NCBI GenBank assembly: GCA_023488685.1
Contig: JAMDDR010000560.1
Location: 1 to 60,301, forward strand
DNA: 60,301 nucleotides
From: Chloroflexota bacterium
Lineage (GTDB): Bacteria > Chloroflexota > Anaerolineae > J036 > Brachytrichaceae
Direction: 5' to 3'
The first letter of the stretch is position 1, and every line of letters starts with the position of its first letter. A model generated the notes under the pieces. The model was not told the DNA's origin. It was given only the letters and a program-made list of their open reading frames with translations, and did not search any database. Both the position numbers and the translations under genes were made by a program. Positions 1-9,600 of the stretch are shown in pieces.

Positions 1-368
1 TGGGCGATCAACTGGGCAGCCAGGCGCCGCGCATCTTCTACGTGAACTGGTTCCGCAAGAACAGAGAGGGCAAATGGCTGTGGCCGGGCTTCGGCGAGAA
101 CAGCCGCGCGCTGAAGTGGATGTGCGAACGGCTCGAGGGCAGCGCGAGCGCGGCGAAGACAGCGATTGGCTACGTACCCACCGAGAACGACCTCGATCTA
201 AACGGGTTGAACTGGCCGTGCGAGTACATTCAGGAAGTGCTGCGCGTGGACGTCGACGCCTGGCGCCTGGAAGTGCCGGATATCGAGAAGTTCTTCGCAC
301 AATTCGGCCACCGCCTGCCGGTGCGGCTTACGGCGCAACTGCGCGGGTTGGCGTCACGCCTGGGCTAA
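1..368 (+). CDS. pckG: GTP-dependent phosphoenolpyruvate carboxykinase, C-terminal end (5' truncated by window)
   Basis: The reading frame is open from base 3 and ends at TAA 366-368. It reads GDQLGSQAPRIFYVNWFRKN and continues with a KWLWPGFGENSR segment and an AIGYVPT segment. These are hallmark C-terminal sequences of the GTP-type PEP carboxykinase, which interconverts oxaloacetate and PEP in gluconeogenesis and anaplerosis in the cytoplasm. The WPGFGENSR stretch is in the nucleotide-binding part of the family. About 120 of the usual 600 or so residues are in the window; the catalytic P-loop lies upstream and cannot be checked. The gene ends just before a hairpin and converges on the next gene. 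Confidence 0.9.
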   Translation, partial: GDQLGSQAPRIFYVNWFRKNREGKWLWPGFGENSRALKWMCERLEGSASAAKTAIGYVPTENDLDLNGLNWPCEYIQEVLRVDVDAWRLEVPDIEKFFAQFGHRLPVRLTAQLRGLASRLG

Positions 369-399
369 TCGCTCGCACGTTTTGTCATCACTCGTCATC

Positions 400-427
400 A
401 CTCCCGGAGCGAGCGACCTCCGGGAGT
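400..427. terminator. Hairpin between convergent genes
   Basis: A perfect 10-bp inverted repeat, ACTCCCGGAG (400-409) and CTCCGGGAGT (418-427), has an 8-base loop. It lies between the PEP carboxykinase stop and the stop of the convergent UROD-like gene. There is no strong T run on the plus strand, so termination is inferred from position and stem strength. Confidence 0.5.
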
Positions 428-447
428 ATGACCTTTCGCTCACTTCT

Positions 448-1710
448 TTAGCAGTCTTCCACTGCGCTGCGCGCAACATCCGTCCACTGCGTGAACCGTT
501 CGGGGTGATGCTCACATGTGTGCGTATCTTTGAGGATCATCTCGATCACGCACCCGCACGTCACGTCCAGGGTGTGTTGGATGTAGCGCCGGACATGATC
601 CGCGTCAAACGGACCCACCAGGTGCGCCGGGTGAGGCTTCCAAGAGAAGATGAAGTTCGACTGCAGCTTTTCAGCACACCGGTCCACATTCGCAAAGGGT
701 GAAATGGAGATGCGGCGCAGATGAGGTATGGTGAACACAATATCCAGCTTGTCGTCGAGCCGCTCACAACAGCCATACCCGTTCAACCCGAACGGTGCAA
801 GCAAGCGTTTCTCATAAGGCAAGGCAAACTCTGCATGCATGGCACGTGAGACGCCGTCCAGCTCCTGAGATTCTGCTGAGGACCACATGTCACACGGCCG
901 GATGTATTGCGGGTCGTAATCCGGCTGCGGGAGTTCGGTGGAATACCCCACCCCGCCCGACGAATGGTACGTTTCATCGTTGTTCAAGCTCAACAAGTTA
1001 AGATCCACATACTGCCGCACCAGGTAGCGATAGCCCTCCTCAAGGAAAGACATCGCCTGGTGCAGCATCTCAGGATGGTCATACATATCCATGAGTGTCT
1101 GCTCCAGACCGCGCAACCCTGTGTACACATTCATGAGGTGGAACGAAATGTGGCTGATCCCCCTGAGCTTGACGTCAAGAATATCGCCGAACAATTCCTG
1201 CGCCTCATCCAGGCGGCACTGGGTCGCCTCCGCATCATAGGTGACTTGTGGGTATGTCAGCTTTGTCAGGTCATCCTGCGTCTTGATGACGGGATCGAAG
1301 GCCCAGGCGCCGGTGGTTTCGGTGCTGGGCACGTGTCTTGCCTCAAGCCCCCACCCGGACACCGTGATCGCTTTATTGACAACCCAGGACCGCTCGATGA
1401 CGGTGTCGTCGTGGATATGCTCGCGATAGTAAATCCGGCTACGCAACACCCATTCCATTTCGCGCGCCCGCGGGCCCTCGCACTGCAGCACGGCGTCAGG
1501 GAGCAATTCACGCCAGGATCCTTCTGGGAATACCAGGATCATCGGGCGCACACGCTCCAACCGGTTGTGCCGTTTCCACATCTCGCGGCGCTCGTGCATG
1601 ACAGGCAGGCTGGCAATTTCGGCGACCCTGCTGGCCAGGTCGCGCAGGATCATGCGGTCGTGTGCGCCGATAGGGTCAGGTATTGTTCTCATGTTCACAA
1701 TCGTGCTCAC
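448..1710 (-). CDS. Uroporphyrinogen decarboxylase (UROD)-like family protein
   Basis: This 420-residue protein resembles the UROD/methyltransferase-type TIM-barrel proteins that are common in carbohydrate-degrading anaerobes. Recognisable stretches are the long N-terminal half with a GWGLEARHVPSTETTGAWAF segment, a central EYPEMLHQ-type helix (YDHPEMLHQAMSFLEEGYRY), and the C-terminal GLNGYGCCERLDDKL and SISPFANVDRCAEKL segments. The function is unknown. True UROD acts in haem synthesis and relatives transfer methyl groups to cobamide or coenzyme M, but no haem genes are nearby. The start is uncertain: GTG at 1710, or ATG at 1692 without a clear ribosome binding site. A second, shorter member of the superfamily lies at 41040-42080. 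Confidence 0.7.
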   Translation of the reverse strand: MSTIVNMRTIPDPIGAHDRMILRDLASRVAEIASLPVMHERREMWKRHNRLERVRPMILVFPEGSWRELLPDAVLQCEGPRAREMEWVLRSRIYYREHIHDDTVIERSWVVNKAITVSGWGLEARHVPSTETTGAWAFDPVIKTQDDLTKLTYPQVTYDAEATQCRLDEAQELFGDILDVKLRGISHISFHLMNVYTGLRGLEQTLMDMYDHPEMLHQAMSFLEEGYRYLVRQYVDLNLLSLNNDETYHSSGGVGYSTELPQPDYDPQYIRPCDMWSSAESQELDGVSRAMHAEFALPYEKRLLAPFGLNGYGCCERLDDKLDIVFTIPHLRRISISPFANVDRCAEKLQSNFIFSWKPHPAHLVGPFDADHVRRYIQHTLDVTCGCVIEMILKDTHTCEHHPERFTQWTDVARSAVEDC

Positions 1711-1786
1711 TTAGGTGAATCACTGTGTGCGGATGCACCACACAGAGAATATCGCAAAATGGTGATTGCACAAATATAATCACCTG

Positions 1787-2560
1787 ATGGAAGAGCGCTA
1801 TCACGTCGCCACCCCCGAGAATATTGCCTTCACCTACGACATCGCTGGCATCGGATCACGGTTCATGGCCGCCCTGGTGGATGCGCTCATTTATTTCCTC
1901 ATATCGATCGCACTGGCGCTGGCTTTTTCATCGCTTACTTCCAGCGTCCAGGACCCCACCCTGGAGAGCACCCTCACAGCGGTTTATATTGGTATCAGCT
2001 TCGTACTGTACTGGGGATATTACATCCTCTTTGAACTCATCTGGGGGGGCCAATCACCGGGGAAACGGCTGGTCAAACTGAGGGTGGTGCGCCTCGACGG
2101 CACACCCGCAACGGCCGGACAAATCATCATCCGAAACATCGCGCGACTGGTCGACATCTTCCCCGGATTTTACGCAGTCGGGCTCATCGTCATGTTCCTC
2201 AACAGCCAATCACGTCGCCTGGGTGACTTTGCGGCTGGAACCCTGGTCGTGCGGGAAACCCAGCAACTTTCCCTGCAGCATATCAGTTCGAACAACCCGC
2301 CCACGAACAGCCTACCCAACCTGCCCACGCCAGCGATGGAAGAAGCGGCTGCACTGCCGGTGAACCGCCTGAACCAGGAGCACCGCCAATTAGTGCGGGA
2401 ATTCGTCGCCCGCCGCGGGACGATGAGCGATAAGCAGCGCGCCAAGCTCGCGCTACAAATCGGGCAGGCCATTGCCCAGGCGATGGACGCCGTCACGCCG
2501 GCTGATGCCGTGCAAGCCGAGCATCTGCTGGAACTTACCGCCGTGGCAATCAACCAATGA
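1787..2560 (+). CDS. RDD family membrane protein
   Basis: A protein of about 257 residues begins MEERYHVATPEN and carries the RDD signature: an early segment with G-SRFMAALVDALIY (arginine and the first aspartate in TM1), two hydrophobic segments, then GQSPGKRLVKLRVV and a third membrane segment ending in RRLGDFAAGTLVV. RDD proteins are inner-membrane proteins, some linked to ion exchange; most have no assigned role. After the membrane domain comes a hydrophilic tail of about 90 residues (from about residue 165) with no recognised domain. The frame extends upstream to TTG 1766, but ATG 1787 fits where family members begin. Confidence 0.85.
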   Translation: MEERYHVATPENIAFTYDIAGIGSRFMAALVDALIYFLISIALALAFSSLTSSVQDPTLESTLTAVYIGISFVLYWGYYILFELIWGGQSPGKRLVKLRVVRLDGTPATAGQIIIRNIARLVDIFPGFYAVGLIVMFLNSQSRRLGDFAAGTLVVRETQQLSLQHISSNNPPTNSLPNLPTPAMEEAAALPVNRLNQEHRQLVREFVARRGTMSDKQRAKLALQIGQAIAQAMDAVTPADAVQAEHLLELTAVAINQ

Positions 2561-2598
2561 CACAAAAATCCGGCGTGTGATCGTTGAAACAACCACAC

Positions 2599-2646
2599 GC
2601 CGGATCCAGGTCAAGCCGGATCCAGGTCAAGCCGGATCCAGGTCAA
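2599..2646. repeat. Three tandem 16-bp repeats plus AATCGGC-type repeats
   Basis: GCCGGATCCAGGTCAA occurs three times head to tail. It is followed to about base 2696 by short iterations of AATCGGCAATC and GCCAATC. The block fills the gap between the convergent RDD and SahH genes, and the SahH stop codon lies at its edge (2696-2698). Confidence 0.9.
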
Positions 2647-2695
2647 TCCAAAATCGGCAATCCGGCGAAAATCGGCAATCGCCAATCGCCAATCG

Positions 2696-3958
2696 TCAGG
2701 TTCCCTCCTGCCAGCTCGACAGGTAATGCGCCTGTTCCTCGGTCAGCGTGTCGATCTCGACACCCATACTGTGCAGCTTGAGCCGCGCAATCTCACGGTC
2801 AATCTCTTCGGGGATCGTATAGACATCCCGGTCGAGTGACTTGGCGTTGGCACGCATGAACTCAAGCCCGAGCGCCTGGTTGGCGAAGCTCATATCCATT
2901 ACCGCGGCCGGGTGACCCTCGGCGGCTGCCAGGTTGATCAGGCGGCCATCGCCGAGCAGGTTAAGACGACGCCCGTCCTCGGTCGTGTACTGCGCCACGA
3001 ATGGGCGCATCTGGCGTGGTGCCCCGACGCTCATCGCCTCAAGCGCAGGGATATTGATCTCTGAGTTGAAGTGGCCGGAGTTTGCCATGACGGCGCCATC
3101 CTTCATCACCTTCATGTGCTGCGCGTCGATCACGTTCTTGTCGCCAGTCACGGTGCAGAAGATGTCACCACGCTTGCTGGCTTCGAGCAATGGCATCACC
3201 TGGAAGCCATCCATCAGCGCCTCAAGCGCTTTGAGCGGATCGATCTCGGTCACGATGACGTTCGCGCCCATGCCGCGTGCCCGCGACGCCAACCCACGGC
3301 CACACCAGCCATAGCCGCACACGACAAACGTTCGCCCAGCCAGGAGAATATTCGTGGCACGTACGATACCATCCACCGTGCTCTGGCCGGTGCCATAACG
3401 ATTATCGAAGAAGTGCTTGGTCATCGAATCGTTGACCGCAAGCACGGGGTAGCGCAACACGCCGTCCTTCGCCATCGCGCGCAGCCGGATGACGCCGGTG
3501 GTGGTTTCTTCAGTCCCGGCGACCACTTCGCCCAACTGGCTCTCGCGCTCCTTGTGCAACACACTCACCAGGTCACAACCATCGTCCATGGTCACCTGCG
3601 GGTGATGATCCAGTGCAGCGTTCAGATGTTCGTAATACGTCTTGTTGTCCTCACCCTTGATGGCGTATACGGGAATCTCGTCATTGGCGACCAGTGATGC
3701 GGCGACTTCATCCTGTGTGCTCAGTGGATTGCTGGCGCACAGAACGATGTCTGCCCCACCCAACTGCATCGTGCGCACCAGCGCCGCCGTCTCGCTCGTG
3801 ACATGCAAACACGCCGACACACGCAATCCAGCCAAGGGGCGCTCTTTCGAAAAACGGTCTCGAATGAGGTTCAACACAGGCATCTGCGACTCGGCCCACT
3901 CGATTTTGTAGCGCCCGGCTGTTGCCAGGTTGATATCTTTCACATCATGCTCAATCAT
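2696..3958 (-). CDS. ahcY: S-adenosyl-L-homocysteine hydrolase
   Basis: The enzyme splits S-adenosylhomocysteine into adenosine and homocysteine and so removes the inhibitory product of methylation. The 420-residue protein shows the family landmarks: [20 protein letters not shown] and [13 protein letters not shown] near the N-terminus, the substrate-site DDGCDLV, the NAD-binding glycine motif [10 protein letters not shown], and TGDKNVI. Its length is typical of the shorter bacterial and archaeal form, without the 40-residue plant/proteobacterial insert. The neighbouring adenosine-kinase-like gene, also on the minus strand, would consume the adenosine. The start ATG at 3958 is preceded by GAGGGA at good spacing. 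Confidence 0.95.
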   Translation of the reverse strand: MIEHDVKDINLATAGRYKIEWAESQMPVLNLIRDRFSKERPLAGLRVSACLHVTSETAALVRTMQLGGADIVLCASNPLSTQDEVAASLVANDEIPVYAIKGEDNKTYYEHLNAALDHHPQVTMDDGCDLVSVLHKERESQLGEVVAGTEETTTGVIRLRAMAKDGVLRYPVLAVNDSMTKHFFDNRYGTGQSTVDGIVRATNILLAGRTFVVCGYGWCGRGLASRARGMGANVIVTEIDPLKALEALMDGFQVMPLLEASKRGDIFCTVTGDKNVIDAQHMKVMKDGAVMANSGHFNSEINIPALEAMSVGAPRQMRPFVAQYTTEDGRRLNLLGDGRLINLAAAEGHPAAVMDMSFANQALGLEFMRANAKSLDRDVYTIPEEIDREIARLKLHSMGVEIDTLTEEQAHYLSSWQEGT

Positions 3959-3980
3959 CTTTGTTCGTCCCTCGTAGTAA

Positions 3981-3999
3981 TTTATACGCTAACGTTAGC
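3981..3999 (-). promoter_or_regulatory. Putative ahcY promoter with palindromic operator in its spacer
   Basis: On the minus strand a TATAAA hexamer (plus-strand 3981-3986) could be the -10 element of ahcY. Just upstream of it is the perfect 12-bp palindrome GCTAACGTTAGC (3988-3999), which would sit between the -10 and -35 positions, a classical repressor location. The -35 element is weak. The regulator is unknown. Confidence 0.4.
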
Positions 4000-4050
4000 A
4001 GTTGTTGGGTATTGGAACCGAGGCGCCTCCCCCGTTGTCAACCCCAATCT

Positions 4051-4992
4051 CTAGTCTCCGATCTGCAGTCTCCCAAAGTATTCTTCGTAGCGCGCCTTGA
4101 AGTCATCCCAGGTAAAGGTGTGGCTCTGCCCGCCGACGTGTTCAAGCGCATACGTCGCGGCCACACTGCCCATCCGGCCGCAGGTCGCCCAATCCGCCCC
4201 TCTGGCCAACCCCTTCATGAAGCCGCCGCGGTAGGCATCCCCCACACCAGTCGGATCGACGATCCGCCGTTCGGGCACTGCGGGCACATCTATGGACCCG
4301 TCGCGCAACATGATGGTAGACCCTTGTGCGCCACGCGTGATGACCAGTGCCTCCGATTGCGCCAGCACATCGGTGGCGGTCAAGCCGGTCTTGGCGCGAA
4401 TCAGCTCGAATTCATAATCGTTGCAGATCAATACGCTTGCACCGATGATCCCAGCCTTCAGCTCCTCGCCAGTCGAGCGGGCGCATTGTTGTCCCGGATC
4501 AAAAATGTGGCGAAGCTTGAGATCATGACACTCGCGCGCATAGCGCACCATCGCCTCCGGGTCGTTCGGGGCAATGATCACAAGGTCAGGCCGTGGGATA
4601 TCACAGAACGACAGCTCTCGCGCATGGCTCATGGCACCCGCATAAAACGACGCGATCTGGTTGTTCTGCCGGTCGGTGTTACAAAAGAACGACGCCGTAA
4701 ACTTGGTCGTCAACTGGCGGACGAGTGAAGTATCCACACCGGAGGATTCAAGCCAGGCGCGATATTCGTCAAAATCGATACCGGCGGTAGCCATGATCGT
4801 CGGACGCTCACCCAACAGCGCCAGCGTATAGGCAATGTTCGGCGCGCACCCGCCGCGTCGCCGCTCCATGGAGTCCACCAGGAAGCTAAGACTCACGTGT
4901 GCGAGCTGATCCGGCAGCAAGTGATCGGTGAACGAGCCGGGGAACGTCATGAGGTAGTCATAGGCGATTGAGCCTGTCACGATGATCTTCAT
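4051..4992 (-). CDS. PfkB-family kinase, adenosine-kinase-like
   Basis: A PfkB/ribokinase-fold sugar or nucleoside kinase of 313 residues from ATG 4992; the frame continues upstream to 5040 but MKIIVTGSIAYDYLM is the natural start. It has the N-terminal GSIAYD, the RRRGGCAPNIAYTLALLG segment in the substrate site, and the second PfkB signature DPTGVGDAYRGGF, whose GxGD aspartate is the catalytic base. The sequence resembles bacterial adenosine kinases. Together with ahcY next door this predicts SAH to adenosine to AMP recycling. The last residues (GRLQIGD) are encoded inside a GGAGA-type short repeat, so the native C-terminus may have been replaced. Confidence 0.85.
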   Translation of the reverse strand: MKIIVTGSIAYDYLMTFPGSFTDHLLPDQLAHVSLSFLVDSMERRRGGCAPNIAYTLALLGERPTIMATAGIDFDEYRAWLESSGVDTSLVRQLTTKFTASFFCNTDRQNNQIASFYAGAMSHARELSFCDIPRPDLVIIAPNDPEAMVRYARECHDLKLRHIFDPGQQCARSTGEELKAGIIGASVLICNDYEFELIRAKTGLTATDVLAQSEALVITRGAQGSTIMLRDGSIDVPAVPERRIVDPTGVGDAYRGGFMKGLARGADWATCGRMGSVAATYALEHVGGQSHTFTWDDFKARYEEYFGRLQIGD

Positions 4993-5076
4993 AGTAGTCA
5001 ATCTTAAGTAGTTAGCCGCCGGGGCACAGCGTCCAGTCATGAGATCACTCGACGACTGGTCAAGGCCGGTTGGTGT

Positions 5077-5811
5077 CTATAGTTTGCGCATCTTGGGAGT
5101 TTCAAAGCGGTAACCCTGGCGCCGCACCGTCCGCAAGTATACAGGGTCCGTGGGATCATCCTCAATGGCTTCACGCAACCAGCGAATGTGTACGTCCAGG
5201 GTGCGTGTATCACCCAGGTAGCTGGTATCCCATACCTGCTGCATGAGAAACTTGCGTGTGAGGATTTCGCCAGGTTGCTGCATGAAAAGTTGGAGCAGCT
5301 TTGACAGCTTGGGGTTGAGATAGAGCTGTTCGGATTTCTTGCGCAGAACGCCGTCCGCAGGCCTGAACACGAGATCTCCGCACCGTAACTCAATCGCCTG
5401 TCCTTCCGGCATGAGCTTGTCGACACGCGTGAGCAACCGGCGCAACTGCAAAGGTCTCGGCAGGTACGCGTCGGCACAATTCCCCGGCGCCAGGCTGTTG
5501 GACGCACTGGACGATGCGTTCGCCGTGCTGGTGGGCTGCTCGGGTCCGATCATGATGATCGGAACGTCTGCCATGCGCTTGATCCCCTGGCACAACCGCT
5601 CTGCGCTCACGCGCAGCGAAGGGACATCGATGATCACGAGTGCCGGGGTATCCTTCTCGAAGTATGACAGAGCGTTCTTGGCAGTGCGGACCCAGGCCAC
5701 GCGGTAACCATGTTGCTCCAACACAGGACCGACCGAGTCCCCCAGGCCGCCCTGCACCAGCAGAATTTTCTTTATCGCTGTCCTCTTCATCGTTATCAAG
5801 TCTGGAGCCAT
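5077..5811 (-). CDS. OmpR/PhoB-type response regulator with degenerate receiver
   Basis: The C-terminal half (about residues 145-238) is a clear winged-helix DNA-binding domain: LSKLLQLFMQQPGEILTRKF, DVHIRWLREAIEDD, and LRTVRRQGYRFE. The N-terminal half has a receiver fold, but the acidic pocket that normally follows the first strand is replaced (ILLVQGGLGD instead of a DD pair). The likely phospho-site aspartate in LVIIDVPS remains. Signalling may therefore not depend on Mg-assisted phosphorylation. No histidine kinase is adjacent. ATG 5790 (MKRTAIKK) is an equally plausible start; neither has a strong ribosome binding site. Confidence 0.85.
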   Translation of the reverse strand: MAPDLITMKRTAIKKILLVQGGLGDSVGPVLEQHGYRVAWVRTAKNALSYFEKDTPALVIIDVPSLRVSAERLCQGIKRMADVPIIMIGPEQPTSTANASSSASNSLAPGNCADAYLPRPLQLRRLLTRVDKLMPEGQAIELRCGDLVFRPADGVLRKKSEQLYLNPKLSKLLQLFMQQPGEILTRKFLMQQVWDTSYLGDTRTLDVHIRWLREAIEDDPTDPVYLRTVRRQGYRFETPKMRKL

Positions 5812-6006
5812 GAGGCCACAGTTTGCCCAGTATACCGATCTTGAATTAAGTGTGGTGCACCGGGATTATACCCCCCGCATCCATCAGCGCAAGTGGCTTT
5901 TTTAAGGTTTGTCCCGTGCTCTTTAAGGTTGGGCTGGCACGCACGGCAACGGCTGGTGCGTACCATTGACGCGAGATACCGTATAGGGTAACGGGAATTC
6001 GTCGAG

Positions 6007-6489
6007 CTAAAGCTCGCGCTGACCCTGCTCCGTCCACCTGTAGACCGACTCAACGGTGATCCCGCGCTCCGCCAGGTAGGCCGCGATGGTTTCACGTGTC
6101 AGTGTGGCCGGCTGTGCGAAGAATTCGCGGAAGGGCCGGTTGTACTCGGCACAATCCGCGATCTCCGCCTCCATGTCCCACGACTCCCCCTCGTCGTTGA
6201 AATAGGCATTGTTGTAGGCGAGCATCGGCTGGACCCACCGGCACAGCGGAACCTGTTCGAGGGCGGACCATACGTGTTCCCAGTGTGCCAGTTCAACCTC
6301 ACCGCGTGCAAGGCCGAGCCGGAGCATGGCCATGCGAAAGTCCGTCTCCGTCACACCGAAGTGGCAGTCGTGGTCTCGCTGGTGGCCCTCAACCCGCTCG
6401 ATCACCCGGGCGATGCTGGCGTCCAAGTCGCAGTCAGAGAGAACCAGGCAGATGGAAAGTATATCGGACGAAGGGATTGCATATGCCAT
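6007..6489 (-). CDS. Hypothetical protein
   Basis: A 160-residue soluble, acidic protein I do not recognise. It begins MAYAIPSSDIL and has several Trp and Tyr residues in its second half (HWEHVWSALEQ, RWVQPMLAYNNAYFND). No signal peptide, membrane segment or known motif is visible. The upstream gap to the divergent YfhO-flippase gene is 166 bases. The frame is clean and longer than the shadows around it, but the start has only a weak ribosome binding site. Confidence 0.5.
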   Translation of the reverse strand: MAYAIPSSDILSICLVLSDCDLDASIARVIERVEGHQRDHDCHFGVTETDFRMAMLRLGLARGEVELAHWEHVWSALEQVPLCRWVQPMLAYNNAYFNDEGESWDMEAEIADCAEYNRPFREFFAQPATLTRETIAAYLAERGITVESVYRWTEQGQREL

Positions 6490-6655
6490 TCCGGCATTTG
6501 TACCACCGATCAGGCTGCGGCAGGCCTAGCGGGTCGGCATGTCTCCACCTGGTTAAACGTCCGAGAGAACGCCATTGCAGGTTGACGCCATAGGCGTACA
6601 CCGGACTGGACAGCACTGTTGTACCCCACACCCGTGTTAAGGTAAGATTCGCTGA

Positions 6656-9600
6656 ATGAGAGCCAGCCATCGCGCATCGCGTCTCGCCACATTGGTCTGT
6701 GTGGCTTTCCTGCTCGTGTTACCGCTCACGCTGTTCCTGTCCGTCACGGTCGGCAGCGCGACGCTTCTGCCGGCAGACAACCTGTTTGATTGGGAGCCTT
6801 TCCGCTCCGCCGCGGCATCGTTCGGTGTCACCCGGCCACAGAATCACCTGCTTTCAGATCTGATCCTCGAAAACTACCCCTGGAAGCAATTCATTATCGA
6901 ATCGATCCGGCAGGGCGAGTTACCGCTATGGAACCCGTATCTTTTCGCCGGCATTCCGTTTCTGGCTGCGGGACAGCACTCGGCACTTTACCCGCTGAGT
7001 ATCCTGTACTACGTTCTACCCCTGGAGAAGGCCTACGGCTGGTTCACCGTGTTGAACCTCGGCCTGGCTGGTGTGTTCATGTTCCTTTACATGCGCACAT
7101 TGGGGCTGCGACGCGCCAGTGCGACGTTTGCGGGCATCGCCTATCAGCTTAGCGGCTTTCTCATCGTCTCGGTGGTGTTTCCGATGATCGTCGCTGCGGC
7201 GGCCTGGCTGCCGTTGATTCTCGCCATGTGCGAGCACATCATCCGGCAGTCCCCCGGCTTGCGCGGGCGCGCATCTTCGGTGCCATGGGTGGTCATCGGC
7301 GCATTTGCCATCACCATGCACATCCTGGCCGGGCACGTCGAGATTACCGTATACGCTGCGCTCATCACCGCGCTGTACTGCATGTGGAGGCTGGGCAGTG
7401 TCTGGCTGGACGAACGGCGCAACAAGCCTGCAGAACCCGGCAAGGCCACTGGCCTGCGCCCGCCGCCTGCTGTCCTCCGTCCGTTGGGCTGGCTGGCCAT
7501 CATGGCTTTGCTTGGCGCCGGCATTAGCGCCATCCAGCTCGTGCCGTTATTCGAGGTGGTACAGACCAGTTTCCGCGCCGCACGCTCATCACTGAGCGAG
7601 GTCATGGACTACGGCTTCCCGGTCCGCCATATCCTGCTATGGCTGATGCCAAACTTCTACGGTAACCCGGCCCACCACACTTTCTTCGACTTGTTCACCT
7701 GGAGCACCCAGACCGTGACCACGCCCAGCGGGCACACCGACTGGGGCATGAAGAACTATGTAGAGGGTGGCGCCTACATCGGCATCTCGACCCTGTTATT
7801 CGCCGGGATTGCAACGGCCAGGTATCTGGTTGCTCTGCTAAAACGCTACCGGGCGCGCACGACCCTCTCATCTCCTCTCCTCTCCACAGGTGAAAAAGGA
7901 CATACCCCCACCGGTTTCTTCATCGTGCTGGGGTTGCTATCGATCAGCTTCATGTTCGGTACCCCCTTGTACGCACTCCTGTACTACGGCTTGCCCGGAA
8001 TCAACCAGTTGCACTCGCCATTCCGCTGGGTGTTCGCATTCACACTATGCCTGGCCGGGCTTGCAGGAATGGGCACGGAGTGGGTCATTGGGCACGGACA
8101 AGGGAAACGCGACGAACAACGAGCCGGGGACCGCATTTCGATACCCATCGCTCGCCTATCGTTCGCCGGCATTGCCATCGGCGTACTCGTATTACTCGGG
8201 TTAGTGGCGGTGCGTGTCGCCTGGCCGGCATTCGAGCCACTGGTTACACGCGCGTTGCAGAGCCTGGCAAAAGCGAATGAGGGTTTCGCCAGTGCACAGG
8301 CATTCTTCAGCTATGAGGCGCGCAATGTCGCCATCTTCGCCGTCTTGCTCATTGCCAGTTGTGCCCTGCTATTGCTGGCACGCCGCTTCGCCGCTCGTAC
8401 CTGGTGGGGGGTGCTCGCCATTGCGCTGCTGGCGGTGGACCTGAACATCGCCTGGGTGGGATTCAACCCTTCCGTCGACCCCAAGTTACTCCAGGTCCAA
8501 CCCGAAGCGGTTCGATTTCTGCAGCAGGATAAGAGCCTGTGGCGGTTCACGACTTACGACCCGTACGGGCTAAAGCCATTCAATGCCAACGCGGGTTGGC
8601 TCTACCACCTGCAAGACATCCGCGGCTATGACTCGATCATTCCCAGGCAATACGTCGAATACATGCAATTGATCGAGCCACAGGGCGAGTTGATGTACAA
8701 CCGCATCGCGCCGTTGAGCCAGCCGGCCAGCCTTGAGTCACCCTTGCTGGATCTGTTGAACGTCAAATACGTTTTGACCAACATCACCACTACGATCAAC
8801 ACACCCGGTTTCACCCAGGTTTTCGAAGGCGATGGTCTGCGCATCTACCAGAACGAGCGCGTGATGCCACGTGCCTTCACCCTGCCGGGGTCCAGTGCTC
8901 TACTCACCCACAACTTCGCCGCTTCGGTGCAGACCAACGATCCGCGCCAATACGTGATGGTCGACGCAAACTGCGGCGTCACCGACGCCGGCTGCGTCAT
9001 TCCACGTGCAGCCCCATACACACCCGCCAATGTGACCGTGTATAAAAACAATGAGGTGTGGGTGGATGCACAGATCACACAAACCAGTTGGCTGATCCTG
9101 GCAGACAGTTACTACCCCGGCTGGCGCGCCTTCATCCGGCCGTTTGGCGGCACAGACAAGGACGAGCACGAGGTGCAGGTCGTGCCGGCCAACGGCAACT
9201 TCAGGGCGGTGAAACTGGAGATCGCAGAGATCCAGACGGCAACATCCGAATCTGACAAACTTGGAGAAGCCCAGCTCGGTGCACAATCTCCAATCTCGCC
9301 CAGTACTCTGGGCCGCCAGCCCAGTACTCTGGGCCGCAATCTCCAAGCACCAACAGCGGCCGCCTACACCGTACGCTTCAAATACTCGCCCGACTCGTTC
9401 AGGATCGGCGCATTTGCCTCGTTCATCTCCCTGGCGGCGCTATTGCTCATCGCCGCCGTCTACCTGTGGCGGCTGTTCTACCATGAAGGGCTGGCATCCT
9501 CCCCGGTGCGGCGCATCGCCAAGAACAGCCTGGTTCTGACCGGTTTCAACCTGGTCAGCCGGCTGATCGACTTCGCCTTCGCCATCCTCATGTTGCGCGT

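Noticed and set aside
907..1779. Long plus-strand open frame (290 codons) opposite the UROD-like gene
   Set aside because: Its translation is rich in His/Arg with no recognisable motif and mirrors the minus-strand coding gene; it is an antisense shadow in GC-rich DNA.
2599..2646. Tandem repeats as a CRISPR array
   Set aside because: The three 16-bp units are directly adjacent without unique spacers, and no cas genes are present.
3959..4050. Possible SAH riboswitch upstream of ahcY
   Set aside because: The leader on the minus strand is too short and has no SAH-riboswitch core; only a 12-bp palindrome is evident.
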